DNA from: Pseudovibrio exalbescens
Lineage (GTDB): Bacteria; Pseudomonadota; Alphaproteobacteria; Rhizobiales; Stappiaceae
Length of the DNA: 64,000 bases
Assembly (NCBI RefSeq): GCF_028737195.1
Contig: NZ_JAQZAJ010000001.1
Location: 992,001-1,056,000 of the forward strand
Direction: 5' to 3'
The notes under the pieces are model-generated. The model did not search any database and was not told the origin of the DNA. It saw only the letters and a program-made list of their open reading frames with translations. Of this stretch, positions 9,182 through 18,003 are shown piece by piece (within the stretch, counting starts at the first letter, position 1; every line of letters starts with the position of its first letter). Both the position numbers and the translations under genes were made by a program.

Positions 9182-10120
9182 CTAGCCGTTGTCAGGACCT
9201 GCACCGTTGCGCGGCCCGCTGCCATCGCGTGGACCATCTCCGCGGCGACCATCACGATCACCCCATCCGCCACGCTTGTGCTGCTTCATGGCTTCGCGCA
9301 GATCGGTTTTGGTGAAGGAACCATCGCCGTCCTGATCGAACCGGTCGAACATGAACTGGGCGTGGGTCGTGAACTCTTCCAGTGTAACCGTCAGGCTGCC
9401 ATCGGCATCCATGCGCTGGAAGGAGCGCACCATCATTGGCTCTGACCACTCGGCCCAGATCGCCTTGAAGCCATCGAGATCCACATTGCCATCTGCAAAC
9501 ACGGTATCAGCATAGGCGCTCAGTTCAGCGGCGGAGAGTTTCTTGTCGCCATTCGTATCAATTGAGGCAAACTTGGCGCCCTTCATGAAACCACCGGGGC
9601 CATCCTGACCATGCCGACGCCCTTGGCGTGGGCCATCTCCATCTCGCGGACCATCGCCGCGCATTTCCTTGCCGCCTCTGCGGCCTTCACCACGTTCACC
9701 GTCCCACTTGGCCATGCGCTGTTGCATGCGCTCCATGCGGCTGGACATGCGCTCGGCTGTGTTGAGGAACTCTTCCTTGGTGATCTGACCATCACCATTG
9801 CCATCGAAACGCTGGAACATGCGCACCTGGGGTTGCTGGGCGCGGTTTGCAAAAGCAACCTTCCACTCTTCCAAGGTGATATCGCCTGAACCGGTTGTGT
9901 CGGCAGTGGTGAATTCTTCCTGAAGGGCCGCGTTCACTTCGTCCTTGGTGATGGTGTCATCGCCGTTTGCATCAAAGCGGTCGAACATCTGCATTGGACC
10001 AGATCCACGCTTGCCAAAGCCTGGGCCATCGCCACCTGGGAATGCATAAGCGGAGGACAGTGCAGTAGAGGCGACACACAATGCCAGAGTAGCGACAGCA
10101 AAAGACTTTACAGGTTTCAT
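9182..10120 (-). CDS. Secreted EF-hand calcium-binding protein
   Basis: A 312-residue protein with a Sec signal peptide (residues 1-26, cleavage after AYA) and six recognisable EF-hand loops: 50-61 (DANGDDTITKDE), 74-85, 106-117 (DGNGDGQITKEE), 188-199 (DTNGDKKLSAAE), 238-249 and 262-273. A further, degenerate loop may lie around 210. Loop positions 1, 3, 5 and 12 carry the usual acidic or Asn residues in most copies. The last loop ends in Asp instead of Glu. The middle (140-176) and the C-terminus (284-312) are low-complexity, rich in Gly, Asp, Arg and Pro. It is probably a periplasmic or secreted calcium buffer or sensor. It is transcribed divergently from the two-component pair at 10390, which may control it. 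Confidence 0.85.
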   Translation of the reverse strand: MKPVKSFAVATLALCVASTALSSAYAFPGGDGPGFGKRGSGPMQMFDRFDANGDDTITKDEVNAALQEEFTTADTTGSGDITLEEWKVAFANRAQQPQVRMFQRFDGNGDGQITKEEFLNTAERMSSRMERMQQRMAKWDGERGEGRRGGKEMRGDGPRDGDGPRQGRRHGQDGPGGFMKGAKFASIDTNGDKKLSAAELSAYADTVFADGNVDLDGFKAIWAEWSEPMMVRSFQRMDADGSLTVTLEEFTTHAQFMFDRFDQDGDGSFTKTDLREAMKQHKRGGWGDRDGRRGDGPRDGSGPRNGAGPDNG

Positions 10121-10389
10121 GGTGTTTCTCCTTTGAGGCCATGTGAAGCAGCGGGGGCGTCTGCTTCGATGACCTCAACCTAGGCTGCAATTGTCGCAGA
10201 AAAACACCGGGATTGAGGGGGAAGTGTACCAAGCTGTGATAAGCCCCGGGGTTCGATACAGTTTGTTACAGGTTTTCTCCGAGGCTCGTGTAAATTGAGT
10301 GTTATGAGAGGGTTGCAGCGCTGAATGCCAGACCCGCCCCCAAGGATCGTGCTGTACGTACACAAAGAGGAATTGGCCGAGAACGCATC

Positions 10390-11118
10390 ATGTCGAACCC
10401 AAGCTCACACATCTTGATCGTTGATGACCACCGCGACATTCGCGAGAGTCTGGCGCGCTACCTGACAAAGAACGGATTTCGCACCAGCACGGCGGAAAAC
10501 GCGGCGCAGGCACGGCAGGTTCTTAAAGCGGCTTCGATTGATCTTGTTGTGCTGGACGTGATGATGCCCGGTGAAGACGGTCTGTCGCTCTGCCGCCATC
10601 TGGTGGAAACCAATCAGGCCCCTGTCATTCTCCTGACCGCCATGGCCGAGGACACAGACCGTGTGGTGGGCCTTGAGATTGGCGCTGATGACTATGTAAC
10701 CAAGCCATTCAACCCGCGTGAGCTGTTGGCACGCATTCGCGCTGTGCTGCGGCGGATGTCCAACGTACCCAAGACCCGCGACCCGATTGAAACGGAAAAG
10801 CTACGGTTTGAAGGCTGGGAGCTGGATGTGAACCGGCGCGAGCTGACCGGGCCTGATGGCGTCATGGTGCCGCTCTCCACGGGCGAATACCAACTGCTGA
10901 TTGCTTTTTTGAAGCGGCCCAAGATGGTGCTTTCCCGCGACCAGCTTCTGGACCTCACCAGCGGACGCACACCAGCGGTGTTTGACCGCTCCATCGACAA
11001 TCAGGTCTCGCGCCTGCGCCGCAAGATCGAGGAAGACCCCAAGAACCCCGTTCTGATCAAGACTGTTTGGGGCGGCGGCTATACCTTTACTGCCGAGGTG
11101 ACGGAGCCCGCTGAATGA
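10390..11118 (+). CDS. OmpR-family response regulator
   Basis: A 242-residue DNA-binding response regulator. The receiver domain (about 7-120) has the acidic pair D12/D13, the phospho-acceptor D56 in VVLDVMMPGEDG, T83 and K105 in YVTKPF. A winged-helix effector domain follows (about 140-235) with STGEYQLLIAF and DNQVSRLRRKIEEDP. The start is an ATG at 10390. The gene overlaps the following histidine kinase by 4 bases (ATGA), so the two are translationally coupled and form a cognate pair. The signal is unknown. The divergent EF-hand gene makes divalent cations one candidate. Confidence 0.93.
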   Translation: MSNPSSHILIVDDHRDIRESLARYLTKNGFRTSTAENAAQARQVLKAASIDLVVLDVMMPGEDGLSLCRHLVETNQAPVILLTAMAEDTDRVVGLEIGADDYVTKPFNPRELLARIRAVLRRMSNVPKTRDPIETEKLRFEGWELDVNRRELTGPDGVMVPLSTGEYQLLIAFLKRPKMVLSRDQLLDLTSGRTPAVFDRSIDNQVSRLRRKIEEDPKNPVLIKTVWGGGYTFTAEVTEPAE

Positions 11119-12569
11119 GTTTGTTGAAGCGGCTTTATCCGCGGCGCATGGCGACCCAGCTGATCCTTTTGCTGTTGGTGGCCCTTTTGATCTCCCAGTC
11201 GGTGAGCTTTTACCTGTTCACCGATGAACGGCGCATGGCGATTATCGGCATGGCAAGAGACAACGCGCTGTGGCGCACCGCCAGCATCGTGCGCCTGATT
11301 GAGGATACACCGCGCACGGTGCATCCCGGCGTTTTGCGGGCCATCTCGAACAACAACACGCACTATGATCTGGGCCTTGCACCGCTGGTGACCGCCACAG
11401 GCGACAACCGGCTGGAACAAGCGCTGACGGGCTTTTTGAAACGCCGCCTGAAGGACGACCGAGATGTGCGCGTTTTCATCAACTATCGGGAAAGTGCCGA
11501 GGATGAACCGCCACTGTTCAAGGAACGTGAGACGCGAGACGAGACACGGCGCGGGCCGGACAGGCGCAGACCCGAGGGGAACTGGAACCCACACCACGCA
11601 CCGGACCGCATGCTGCGCCGGTTCGACGGGATTGAAGGCGCAACGCTCTACGCTTCCATTCGCCTGAACAATGGGGACTGGCTGAACTTCCAGAGCAACT
11701 TCAACCTGCCACCGCGCCCGCTGGTGCCGGTGCTGTTGCCGATCCTGATCATGGCGCTTTTTATCGTGGTGATCGTGTGGGCCTTTGTGTACCGGCTGAC
11801 ACGGCCGCTCCGGGCGCTTTCAGATTCAGCAGAACAGCTGGGCCGAGGTGCGGATGTTGATCCATTGCCGGAAAAGGGACCGCTTGAGGTGCGGCAGGTA
11901 ACCCGCGCCTTCAACGAGATGCAGGACCGGCTGACCCGGTTCGTCAAGGACCGCACGCGGATGTTGGCTGCAATCAGCCATGATCTGCGCACACCCATTA
12001 CCTCCTTGCGCATTCGCGCCGAGTTCGTTGAAGACGCGGAGGACAGGGAGCGGATGATTGAAACGCTTGACGAGATGCAAGCCATGACCGAGGCCACCCT
12101 CGCCTTCGCCCGCGATGAGGCCAAGGCGGAAGAAACCAAGCAGATGGACCTGAGCGGCCTGTTGGAAAGCATCTCCAATGACTATGAGGATATGGGCAAG
12201 GATGTGCAGTCGAAGGCAGATGAGCGCATTGTCATCACCTGCAGGCCCATTTCCCTGAAGCGCGCGTTCCGCAACATCATCGACAATGCGGTGCGCTATG
12301 GCACACATGCCCATGTGCATGTGTCGCGCGCACACGATCAGGCGGTTATCGAAGTGCGCGACGAAGGGCCCGGCATTCCAGAGCACAAGCTGAATGAGGT
12401 GTTTGAACCGTTTGTGCGCGTTGAAGAATCCCGCAGCGAAGAAACCGGCGGCATTGGTCTAGGCCTTGCGATCTGCCGGAGCATCATCCACGCTCACGGC
12501 GGCACCATCACGCTGAAAAACCGTGAGGATCGCAGCGGCTTGATCGTCACCGTTCGCTTGCCGCTCTAA
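11115..12569 (+). CDS. Membrane sensor histidine kinase
   Basis: A 484-residue EnvZ-type kinase. It has a membrane segment at about 14-36, a periplasmic sensor region (37-203) rich in charged residues, a second membrane segment at about 204-226, a HAMP linker (226-280), a HisKA dimerisation domain with phospho-acceptor H289 in AAISHDLRTPITSL, and an HATPase domain with the N box FRNIIDNAVRYG, DEGPGIP and GGIGLGLAICRSI. The 4-base overlap with the response regulator gene marks them as partners. The periplasmic stretch around 130-165 (ERETRDETRRGPDRRRP) is unusually rich in arginine and acidic residues. Confidence 0.93.
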   Translation: MSLLKRLYPRRMATQLILLLLVALLISQSVSFYLFTDERRMAIIGMARDNALWRTASIVRLIEDTPRTVHPGVLRAISNNNTHYDLGLAPLVTATGDNRLEQALTGFLKRRLKDDRDVRVFINYRESAEDEPPLFKERETRDETRRGPDRRRPEGNWNPHHAPDRMLRRFDGIEGATLYASIRLNNGDWLNFQSNFNLPPRPLVPVLLPILIMALFIVVIVWAFVYRLTRPLRALSDSAEQLGRGADVDPLPEKGPLEVRQVTRAFNEMQDRLTRFVKDRTRMLAAISHDLRTPITSLRIRAEFVEDAEDRERMIETLDEMQAMTEATLAFARDEAKAEETKQMDLSGLLESISNDYEDMGKDVQSKADERIVITCRPISLKRAFRNIIDNAVRYGTHAHVHVSRAHDQAVIEVRDEGPGIPEHKLNEVFEPFVRVEESRSEETGGIGLGLAICRSIIHAHGGTITLKNREDRSGLIVTVRLPL

Positions 12570-12600
12570 GCAGACAATCAAACTCAACTCGACCTTATCT

Positions 12601-12628
12601 AGAGCCTTAATCATGGCGTTAAGGCTCT
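12601..12628. terminator. Stem-loop after the two-component operon
   Basis: Perfect 10-base inverted repeat AGAGCCTTAA (12601-12610) and TTAAGGCTCT (12619-12628) with an 8-base loop, 31 bases after the kinase stop. No T-run follows directly, so it may be an mRNA-stabilising stem rather than a true intrinsic terminator. Confidence 0.5.
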
Positions 12629-12712
12629 GACAGGGCTGATTTTGTCTGCCCTCTCACAGCACTCACTTCAACACGTCGGTAGGTCACGCAACACCATACA
12701 AGGAGAGTTACG

Positions 12713-13348
12713 GTGACCAATCGCTATGCAATCGACACAACAGACGACCTGAGCAACTCCGTTGCCCAGTTGAAAGCCAACGACATCGTTGCCGTTGGCC
12801 GCTATCTATCCCTCAGCGACTGGAAACGGATACAACGCAATGAAGCAGTTGCGTTGACCCAGAACGGCATCCAGATCTTTACGGTTTATCAGGATGCGCA
12901 GAACGCACCGGGCGACTTCAGCGCTGCCTATGGGACCCAAAACGGCACAACAGCGCTACAACAGGCACAAGCCATTGGGCAACCTGCGGGCAGCGCCATC
13001 TATTTTGCGGTCGACTATGATGCAAGCCAAAACGACTACGACACCCGTATCAAACCCTACTTTGAAGCAGTCAGAACCGCATTGGCGGGGCGATACAAAC
13101 CCGGCGTTTATGGCAGTGGCTTGATCTGCCAGAATCTGCTCAATGACAGGCTCGTTGACTATTGCTGGCTGAGCGAGTCCAGTGGATATCGAGATCATCA
13201 AACCTTCCTCGACAGTGGCAACTGGAACCTGTCTCAGGAACCAGCCACCAACGCCTATGACAAGGACCTGATAAACCCGCAAAAGCCAGATTTTGGCGGC
13301 TTCCGTCATCTGGACACGCCATCACAACAAAATCAGGCAGCGGAATAG
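12713..13348 (+). CDS. DUF1906 (Rv2525c-like glycoside-hydrolase-like) protein
   Basis: A 211-residue protein resembling the DUF1906 domain, a TIM-barrel related to GH25-type lysozymes. It starts with the typical YAIDTTDDL strand, followed by VGRYLS, IYFAVDYDAS near residue 100 (acidic residues at the barrel's C-terminal edge), GVYGSG and YCWLSES. No signal peptide is visible. In this superfamily such proteins are thought to act on cell wall or polysaccharide, but catalysis has rarely been shown. The start is a GTG at 12713 with AAGGAGAG about 6 bases upstream. It sits alone between the two-component operon and malate synthase. Confidence 0.75.
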   Translation: MTNRYAIDTTDDLSNSVAQLKANDIVAVGRYLSLSDWKRIQRNEAVALTQNGIQIFTVYQDAQNAPGDFSAAYGTQNGTTALQQAQAIGQPAGSAIYFAVDYDASQNDYDTRIKPYFEAVRTALAGRYKPGVYGSGLICQNLLNDRLVDYCWLSESSGYRDHQTFLDSGNWNLSQEPATNAYDKDLINPQKPDFGGFRHLDTPSQQNQAAE

Positions 13349-13421
13349 CCAAAGGATTGGCTTGCGCTTTCTCGCGTGTGAGGTCCCGTGCCAAAGGACC
13401 GGCGCCGCACCGCCACGCAGT

Positions 13422-13447
13422 AAAAAGGCGCGGGAGATACCCGCGCC
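13422..13447 (-). terminator. Rho-independent terminator of malate synthase
   Basis: Stem GGCGCGGG (13427-13434) and CCCGCGCC (13440-13447) with a 5-base loop. Read on the minus strand the stem is followed by five T residues (AAAAA at 13422-13426 on the plus strand). It lies 34 bases beyond the malate synthase stop codon. Confidence 0.9.
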
Positions 13448-13481
13448 TCAACTCAGACGGTCCTTGGCCTCGTGAAAGCCG

Positions 13482-15662
13482 CTAGTGCAAAGCTGCCTTT
13501 GCCTTCACTTCCAGACGGCGGGCGTGGAGAACCGGTTCAGTGTAGCCGCTCGGCTGTTCACGCCCCTTCAGGACAAGATCACACGCTGCCTTGAAAGCGA
13601 TGGACGCCTCAAAGTCTGGTGCCATTGGCTTGTAAAGCGGATCGCCTGCATTCTGCTCGTCCACCACCTTGGCCATGCGCTTCATGGTTTCCATGACCTG
13701 CTCTTCGGTGCACACACCGTGGTGCAGCCAGTTGGCCATGTGCTGAGAGGAAATTCGCAGTGTCGCGCGGTCTTCCATGAGGCCGATGTGGTTGATGTCC
13801 GGCACCTTGGAACAGCCGACGCCCTGATCAACCCAACGCACCACATAGCCGAGGATGCCCTGCGCGTTGTTATCCAGCTCCTGCTGGATTTCCTCCGCAT
13901 TCCAGTTTGGCGAGACGGCAACAGGGATCGTGAGGATATCATCAAGCTTGGCCGCAGCGCGGTTGCGCAACTGCTCCTGAACACTGGCCACGGAAACCTT
14001 GTGGTAGTGCAGCGCGTGTAACGTGGCTGCGGTTGGCGACGGCACCCACGCGGTGTTCGCACCAGACTTTGGATGACCGATCTTCTGCTCCAGCATGGCC
14101 TGCATCAGATCCGGCATGGCCCACATGCCCTTGCCGATCTGCGCGTGACCTTCCAGACCGCAATGCAGCCCTACATCCACATTGTTGTTTTCGTAGGCGG
14201 CAATCCAGGTGGACTGCTTCATGTCGCCTTTGCGGATCATTGGACCGGCCTCCATGGAGGTGTGGATCTCATCCCCCGTGCGGTCCAGAAAGCCCGTATT
14301 GATGAAACATACACGGCTCTTTGCAGCGCGGATGCACTCCTTGAGGTTCACCGTGGTGCGGCGTTCCTCATCCATGATGCCCATCTTGATGGTGTCACGG
14401 TCGAAACCGAGAATGTCTTCAACGCGCTCGAACAACGTGTTGGCGAACGCCACTTCCTCGGGGCCATGCATCTTCGGCTTAACGATGTAGACGGAGTTGG
14501 CGCGGGCATTGGCGTGACGACCTTCAACCGCCCGGCCCTTGCCGATATCGTGGATCGCAATCATGGAGGTGACCAGCGCATCCATGATGCCCTCTGGAAT
14601 CTCATTGCCTTGCTTGTCCAGCACCGCCGGGTTTGTCATGAGGTGCCCCACGTTGCGAACCAACATGAGGGAACGGCCAGACAACACCAACTTGTCGCCC
14701 TGCGCGTCGGTGTATTCCCGGTCTGGGTTCAAGGCGCGGGTGAAGGTCTTGCCGCCCTTGGAGATTTCTTCCTTCAGGTCGCCCTTCATCAGGCCGAGCC
14801 AGTTGCGATAAGCCAGAACCTTGTCCTGTGCATCAACGGCGGCCGCTGAATCCTCGCAGTCCATGATGGTGGAGAGCGCAGATTCCAGAACCACATCGGC
14901 GATGCCTGCCGGATCTGAGGCCCCGATTGGCGATGACTTGTCGATGACCAGCTCAAGGTGGATGCCGTTCTTCTGCAACAGCACTTTTTGCGGCGCATCC
15001 GCCTCGCCCACGAAGCCGACGAACTGGAGCGGATCTTCCAGACCGGCGATGTCTTCATCCTTCAAGGTCAACGCCAAAGAGGAAGCGACAACAGAGACAT
15101 CGACCACATCCGCCCAGCTGCCATTGTCGAGTGGCACCGCTTCATCCAGATGCTTCTTGGCAAAAGCAACGACCTGAGCGCCGCGCTCGGGATCATAGCC
15201 GCCAGCCTCCGGGGCTGAGCCCATGGCATCGGTTCCGTAGAGCGCATCATAAAGAGAGCCCCACCGCGCATTGGCGGCATTCAAGGCATAGCGGGCATTG
15301 AGGATCGGCACCACAAGCTGCGGCCCTGCAAGGCGAGCGATTTCCGGGTCCACATTGGGCGTATCGACTTCAAAGTCCCAACTGCTGGGCACCAGATAGC
15401 CGATTTCTTCCAGAAACGCCTTGTAAGCACCGCCATCGACCGGACCGGGATTGGCCTTGTGCCAGGCATCGATCTTGGCTTGCAGCTCGTCGCGTTTTTC
15501 CAAAAGCGCCTTGTTCTGCGGGCCAAGGTCGGCCACAAGCTCGCTCAGGCCAATCCAGAAACTGTCTGAATCCACACCGGTTCCCGGAAGGGCTTCATTC
15601 TCAATGAAATCGTAGAGTTCTGTTGCAACCTGAAGGCCGGCAACTGTGGTGCGGTCCGTCAT
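13482..15662 (-). CDS. glcB: Malate synthase G
   Basis: A 726-residue enzyme that condenses glyoxylate and acetyl-CoA to malate in the glyoxylate shunt. Its length is that of the single-chain isoform G, not the shorter isoform A. Characteristic segments include [18 protein letters not shown] [68 protein letters not shown] and GKGMWAMPD. The frame is open to 15701. The ATG at 15662 has GAGGGGGA directly upstream and gives the normal N-terminus ([12 protein letters not shown]). No isocitrate lyase gene is in the window. A strong terminator follows. Confidence 0.96.
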   Translation of the reverse strand: MTDRTTVAGLQVATELYDFIENEALPGTGVDSDSFWIGLSELVADLGPQNKALLEKRDELQAKIDAWHKANPGPVDGGAYKAFLEEIGYLVPSSWDFEVDTPNVDPEIARLAGPQLVVPILNARYALNAANARWGSLYDALYGTDAMGSAPEAGGYDPERGAQVVAFAKKHLDEAVPLDNGSWADVVDVSVVASSLALTLKDEDIAGLEDPLQFVGFVGEADAPQKVLLQKNGIHLELVIDKSSPIGASDPAGIADVVLESALSTIMDCEDSAAAVDAQDKVLAYRNWLGLMKGDLKEEISKGGKTFTRALNPDREYTDAQGDKLVLSGRSLMLVRNVGHLMTNPAVLDKQGNEIPEGIMDALVTSMIAIHDIGKGRAVEGRHANARANSVYIVKPKMHGPEEVAFANTLFERVEDILGFDRDTIKMGIMDEERRTTVNLKECIRAAKSRVCFINTGFLDRTGDEIHTSMEAGPMIRKGDMKQSTWIAAYENNNVDVGLHCGLEGHAQIGKGMWAMPDLMQAMLEQKIGHPKSGANTAWVPSPTAATLHALHYHKVSVASVQEQLRNRAAAKLDDILTIPVAVSPNWNAEEIQQELDNNAQGILGYVVRWVDQGVGCSKVPDINHIGLMEDRATLRISSQHMANWLHHGVCTEEQVMETMKRMAKVVDEQNAGDPLYKPMAPDFEASIAFKAACDLVLKGREQPSGYTEPVLHARRLEVKAKAALH

Positions 15663-15932
15663 GGTCCCCCTCAATACAGCTTTGTCACTAATATTTTTCA
15701 CGTAGACCCCACCTTACAATTTTCGGAGTCCTGTTCAATCAGTCGCTCCAATAAGAACCTTTTCCAAAACGGAAACAATAGGCCGAATTTATCAGTTTCG
15801 CAGATAAACCCGCGCGATTGAGAAAAAATCGTTTGCCTTATGGGGTGGTTGCGACCAGTGTTCGCGCAAAATAACAGGTATTACTACTTGGACCAGTCGG
15901 TCTACCAGAGGCTCACAGGAATTTCGCGGCTC

Positions 15933-16847
15933 ATGCCAGTATCGTCCGTTTACAATCGTCCGCTGTTACTTTTGTTTCTCACAACCATTTTCTGGGGCGG
16001 AAACACCATTGCTGGCAAACTTGCCGTTGGAAATGTCTCCCCTTTTGTGGTCGTGTTCATCCGCTGGCTGATCGTGAGCCTGATCATGTTGAGCCTTTAC
16101 TGGCGTGAGGTGGTGCGGCACTGGCACATCATGCGCCCGCAAATGCTGATGGTGGCGGCGATGTCCGCCTTTGGTTTTACCGGGTTCAATGCGCTGTTTT
16201 ATCTGGCGGCTCATGAAACAACAGCGCTCAACATCGGGATCATTCAGGGATCGCTGCCCATGATGGTGGCGATTGGTGCGTTTCTGGTTTACCGCAGCCG
16301 CCTGACGATGGCGCAGGTGGGCGGCATCCTGATTACCATGACGGGTGTGATTGCCGTTGCCAGCCACGGCAGTGTGGCGCGCCTTCTGGAGTTTCAGATC
16401 AATCCCGGCGACGCCTTGATGCTGATTGCCTGCCTTTTTTACTCCGGCTACACACTGGCTCTGCGCAATCGCCCAAAGGTGCCTGCGCTGCCGTTCTTTG
16501 CCGTTACGTCCACAGTTGCGGCGGTCGTTTCGGTGCCGCTGCTCCTGTGGGAGGGGATGGCGGGCGATGCACTCTGGCCGAACTTCAACGGTTGGCTGAT
16601 CTGCCTTTATATTGCGATCTTCCCAAGCTTCATCGCTCAGGTGTTTTTCATGCGCGGCGTTGAGCTGATAGGCCCCGGACGGGCTGGGATCTTCGTGAAT
16701 CTGGTGCCGATTTTCGGGGCCATTTTTGCAATCGTGATATTGGGTGAACCCTTCGAGTTTTATCACGCGCTCGCACTGGTGCTGGTGCTTGGCGGGATTT
16801 TCATCTCTGAACGTTCCAGTCAAAAAGCAGAGGCTGCCGCCCCTTAG
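15933..16847 (+). CDS. EamA/DMT-type membrane transporter
   Basis: A 304-residue inner-membrane protein with ten predicted membrane segments in two EamA repeats (FWGGNTIAGKLAVGNVSPFVVVFIRW in the first; GPGRAGIFVNLVPIFGAIFA in the second). It belongs to the drug/metabolite transporter superfamily of small-solute exporters. The substrate is unknown. The frame is open from 15840. The ATG at 15933 places the N-terminus just before the first membrane helix; its AGGA is about 13 bases upstream, so the start is likely but not certain. It is unrelated in sequence detail to the other EamA protein at 2018-3031. A sigma-54-type promoter for the next gene lies 9 bases beyond its stop. Confidence 0.82.
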   Translation: MPVSSVYNRPLLLLFLTTIFWGGNTIAGKLAVGNVSPFVVVFIRWLIVSLIMLSLYWREVVRHWHIMRPQMLMVAAMSAFGFTGFNALFYLAAHETTALNIGIIQGSLPMMVAIGAFLVYRSRLTMAQVGGILITMTGVIAVASHGSVARLLEFQINPGDALMLIACLFYSGYTLALRNRPKVPALPFFAVTSTVAAVVSVPLLLWEGMAGDALWPNFNGWLICLYIAIFPSFIAQVFFMRGVELIGPGRAGIFVNLVPIFGAIFAIVILGEPFEFYHALALVLVLGGIFISERSSQKAEAAAP

Positions 16848-16856
16848 GGGGCAATC

Positions 16857-16872
16857 TGGCACCATGGTTGCT
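16857..16872 (+). promoter_or_regulatory. Sigma-54 (-24/-12) promoter for the GT4 gene at 16903
   Basis: TGGCAC (16857-16862), 5 bases, TTGCT (16868-16872): a full match to the sigma-54 core consensus with exactly ten bases between the GG and the GC. The predicted transcript start is near 16883, about 20 bases before the start codon. Confidence 0.72.
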
Positions 16873-16902
16873 TGTTTTGCTTGAAATAGCAAAGAGGCAG
16901 AC

Positions 16903-18003
16903 ATGGCCGAGATCTGGCAGCTGGTCGATTCAAGTGGCATCGGCGGCATCGAAAAACATATGGTGGTGCTGACGCAAGCTTTGCGGGCGCAAGGGTATTC
17001 GGCGCGGATTGTGCTGCTAACGCCCCATGAGGACAACGCGTGGATCGCGCAAATTGAAGCAGCAGGTGTGCCCTATACGGTGCTGCCCGGAGGTATGGGC
17101 GGTTTGATGCAGGCCTTGCGCACGCAGCGGCCTGCCCTGCTTCATACCCACGGCTACAAGGCGGGCATTTTGGGCCGGGTTTCAGCTCGGCTTCTTGGCA
17201 TTTCGGTTGTTTCCACCTTTCATGCGGGCGAGACCGGCCCGTTCCCCGTTTCGCTTTATCAGCGGCTCGACGGCTGGAGCAGTTTTCTCTGCAAACGGAT
17301 CAGCGTAAGCAAGAAAATCGCGGGGAGCCTGCCGTTTTCGTCCACGGTCATCGACAATTTCATCAACCTGCCAGAGAGTGAACTCACCCGGCCCTACTCC
17401 CGCAGCGTTGCCTTTGTCGGACGCCTTTCCCATGAAAAGGGCCCGGACCTTTTTTGCGAGTTTGCTGCCACGCAAAATACGCCGGGCGTGAGCTGGCACC
17501 TTTATGGGGATGGCCCCATGCGGCCGGAGCTGGAAGCAAAATATGGGCACCTTGTTGGCTTCCACGGCATGGTCAGCGACTTGACCCCTGTTTGGCCTCA
17601 GCTTGGCTTGCTGATGATATCGTCGCGGGCAGAAGGATTGCCCCTGGTGGCGTTGGAAGCCATGGCCCACGGCATCCCTGTGCTTGGCGCGCGCGTGGGC
17701 GCGCTGCCTGAACTGATTGAAAATGGCGTGAATGGCTGGTTGTTTGATGCTGAGGATTTGCAGAAAGCCGCTGCGCAGTTTCAACAATGGGCAGAGGCCC
17801 CGGAGGCCGAGCTGGAGCGCCTGCGCCAAAACAGCCGTAGAACCATTGAGGAACGCTATTCTCCCGAGGGCAAGATGCCGGAGATTTTACAGGTCTATGA
17901 GGATGCCGGATTTTGTCTGGCGGCTAAGGCTCGGGAGGTGTCTCCCGGCATATCGAGACGAGGGTCCAGTCATCTTCCAGTTCAGGACCAAGCGCCTCGC
18001 TGA
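16903..18003 (+). CDS. Glycosyltransferase family 4 (EPS locus)
   Basis: A 366-residue GT-B fold glycosyltransferase of the GT4 type, expected to work at the cytoplasmic face of the inner membrane on a lipid-linked repeat unit. Seen are an N-terminal GIGGIEKHM loop, HTHGYKAG, VAFVGRLSHEKGPD at the start of the nucleotide-sugar-binding domain, and SSRAEGLPLVALEAMAHGIPVL with the conserved EGLP/E pair. AAAGAGGCAG precedes the ATG at 16903. The last 80 bases run into the convergent phosphatase gene. The final residues (about 343-366) look unlike the family and probably exist only because the stop codon lies late. A sigma-54 promoter sits directly upstream. Confidence 0.88.
   Translation: MAEIWQLVDSSGIGGIEKHMVVLTQALRAQGYSARIVLLTPHEDNAWIAQIEAAGVPYTVLPGGMGGLMQALRTQRPALLHTHGYKAGILGRVSARLLGISVVSTFHAGETGPFPVSLYQRLDGWSSFLCKRISVSKKIAGSLPFSSTVIDNFINLPESELTRPYSRSVAFVGRLSHEKGPDLFCEFAATQNTPGVSWHLYGDGPMRPELEAKYGHLVGFHGMVSDLTPVWPQLGLLMISSRAEGLPLVALEAMAHGIPVLGARVGALPELIENGVNGWLFDAEDLQKAAAQFQQWAEAPEAELERLRQNSRRTIEERYSPEGKMPEILQVYEDAGFCLAAKAREVSPGISRRGSSHLPVQDQAPR

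Noticed and set aside
15966-17036. 356-codon minus-strand open frame
   Set aside because: It lies opposite the EamA transporter gene and encodes a His-, Gln- and Arg-rich sequence typical of antisense of membrane-protein genes.
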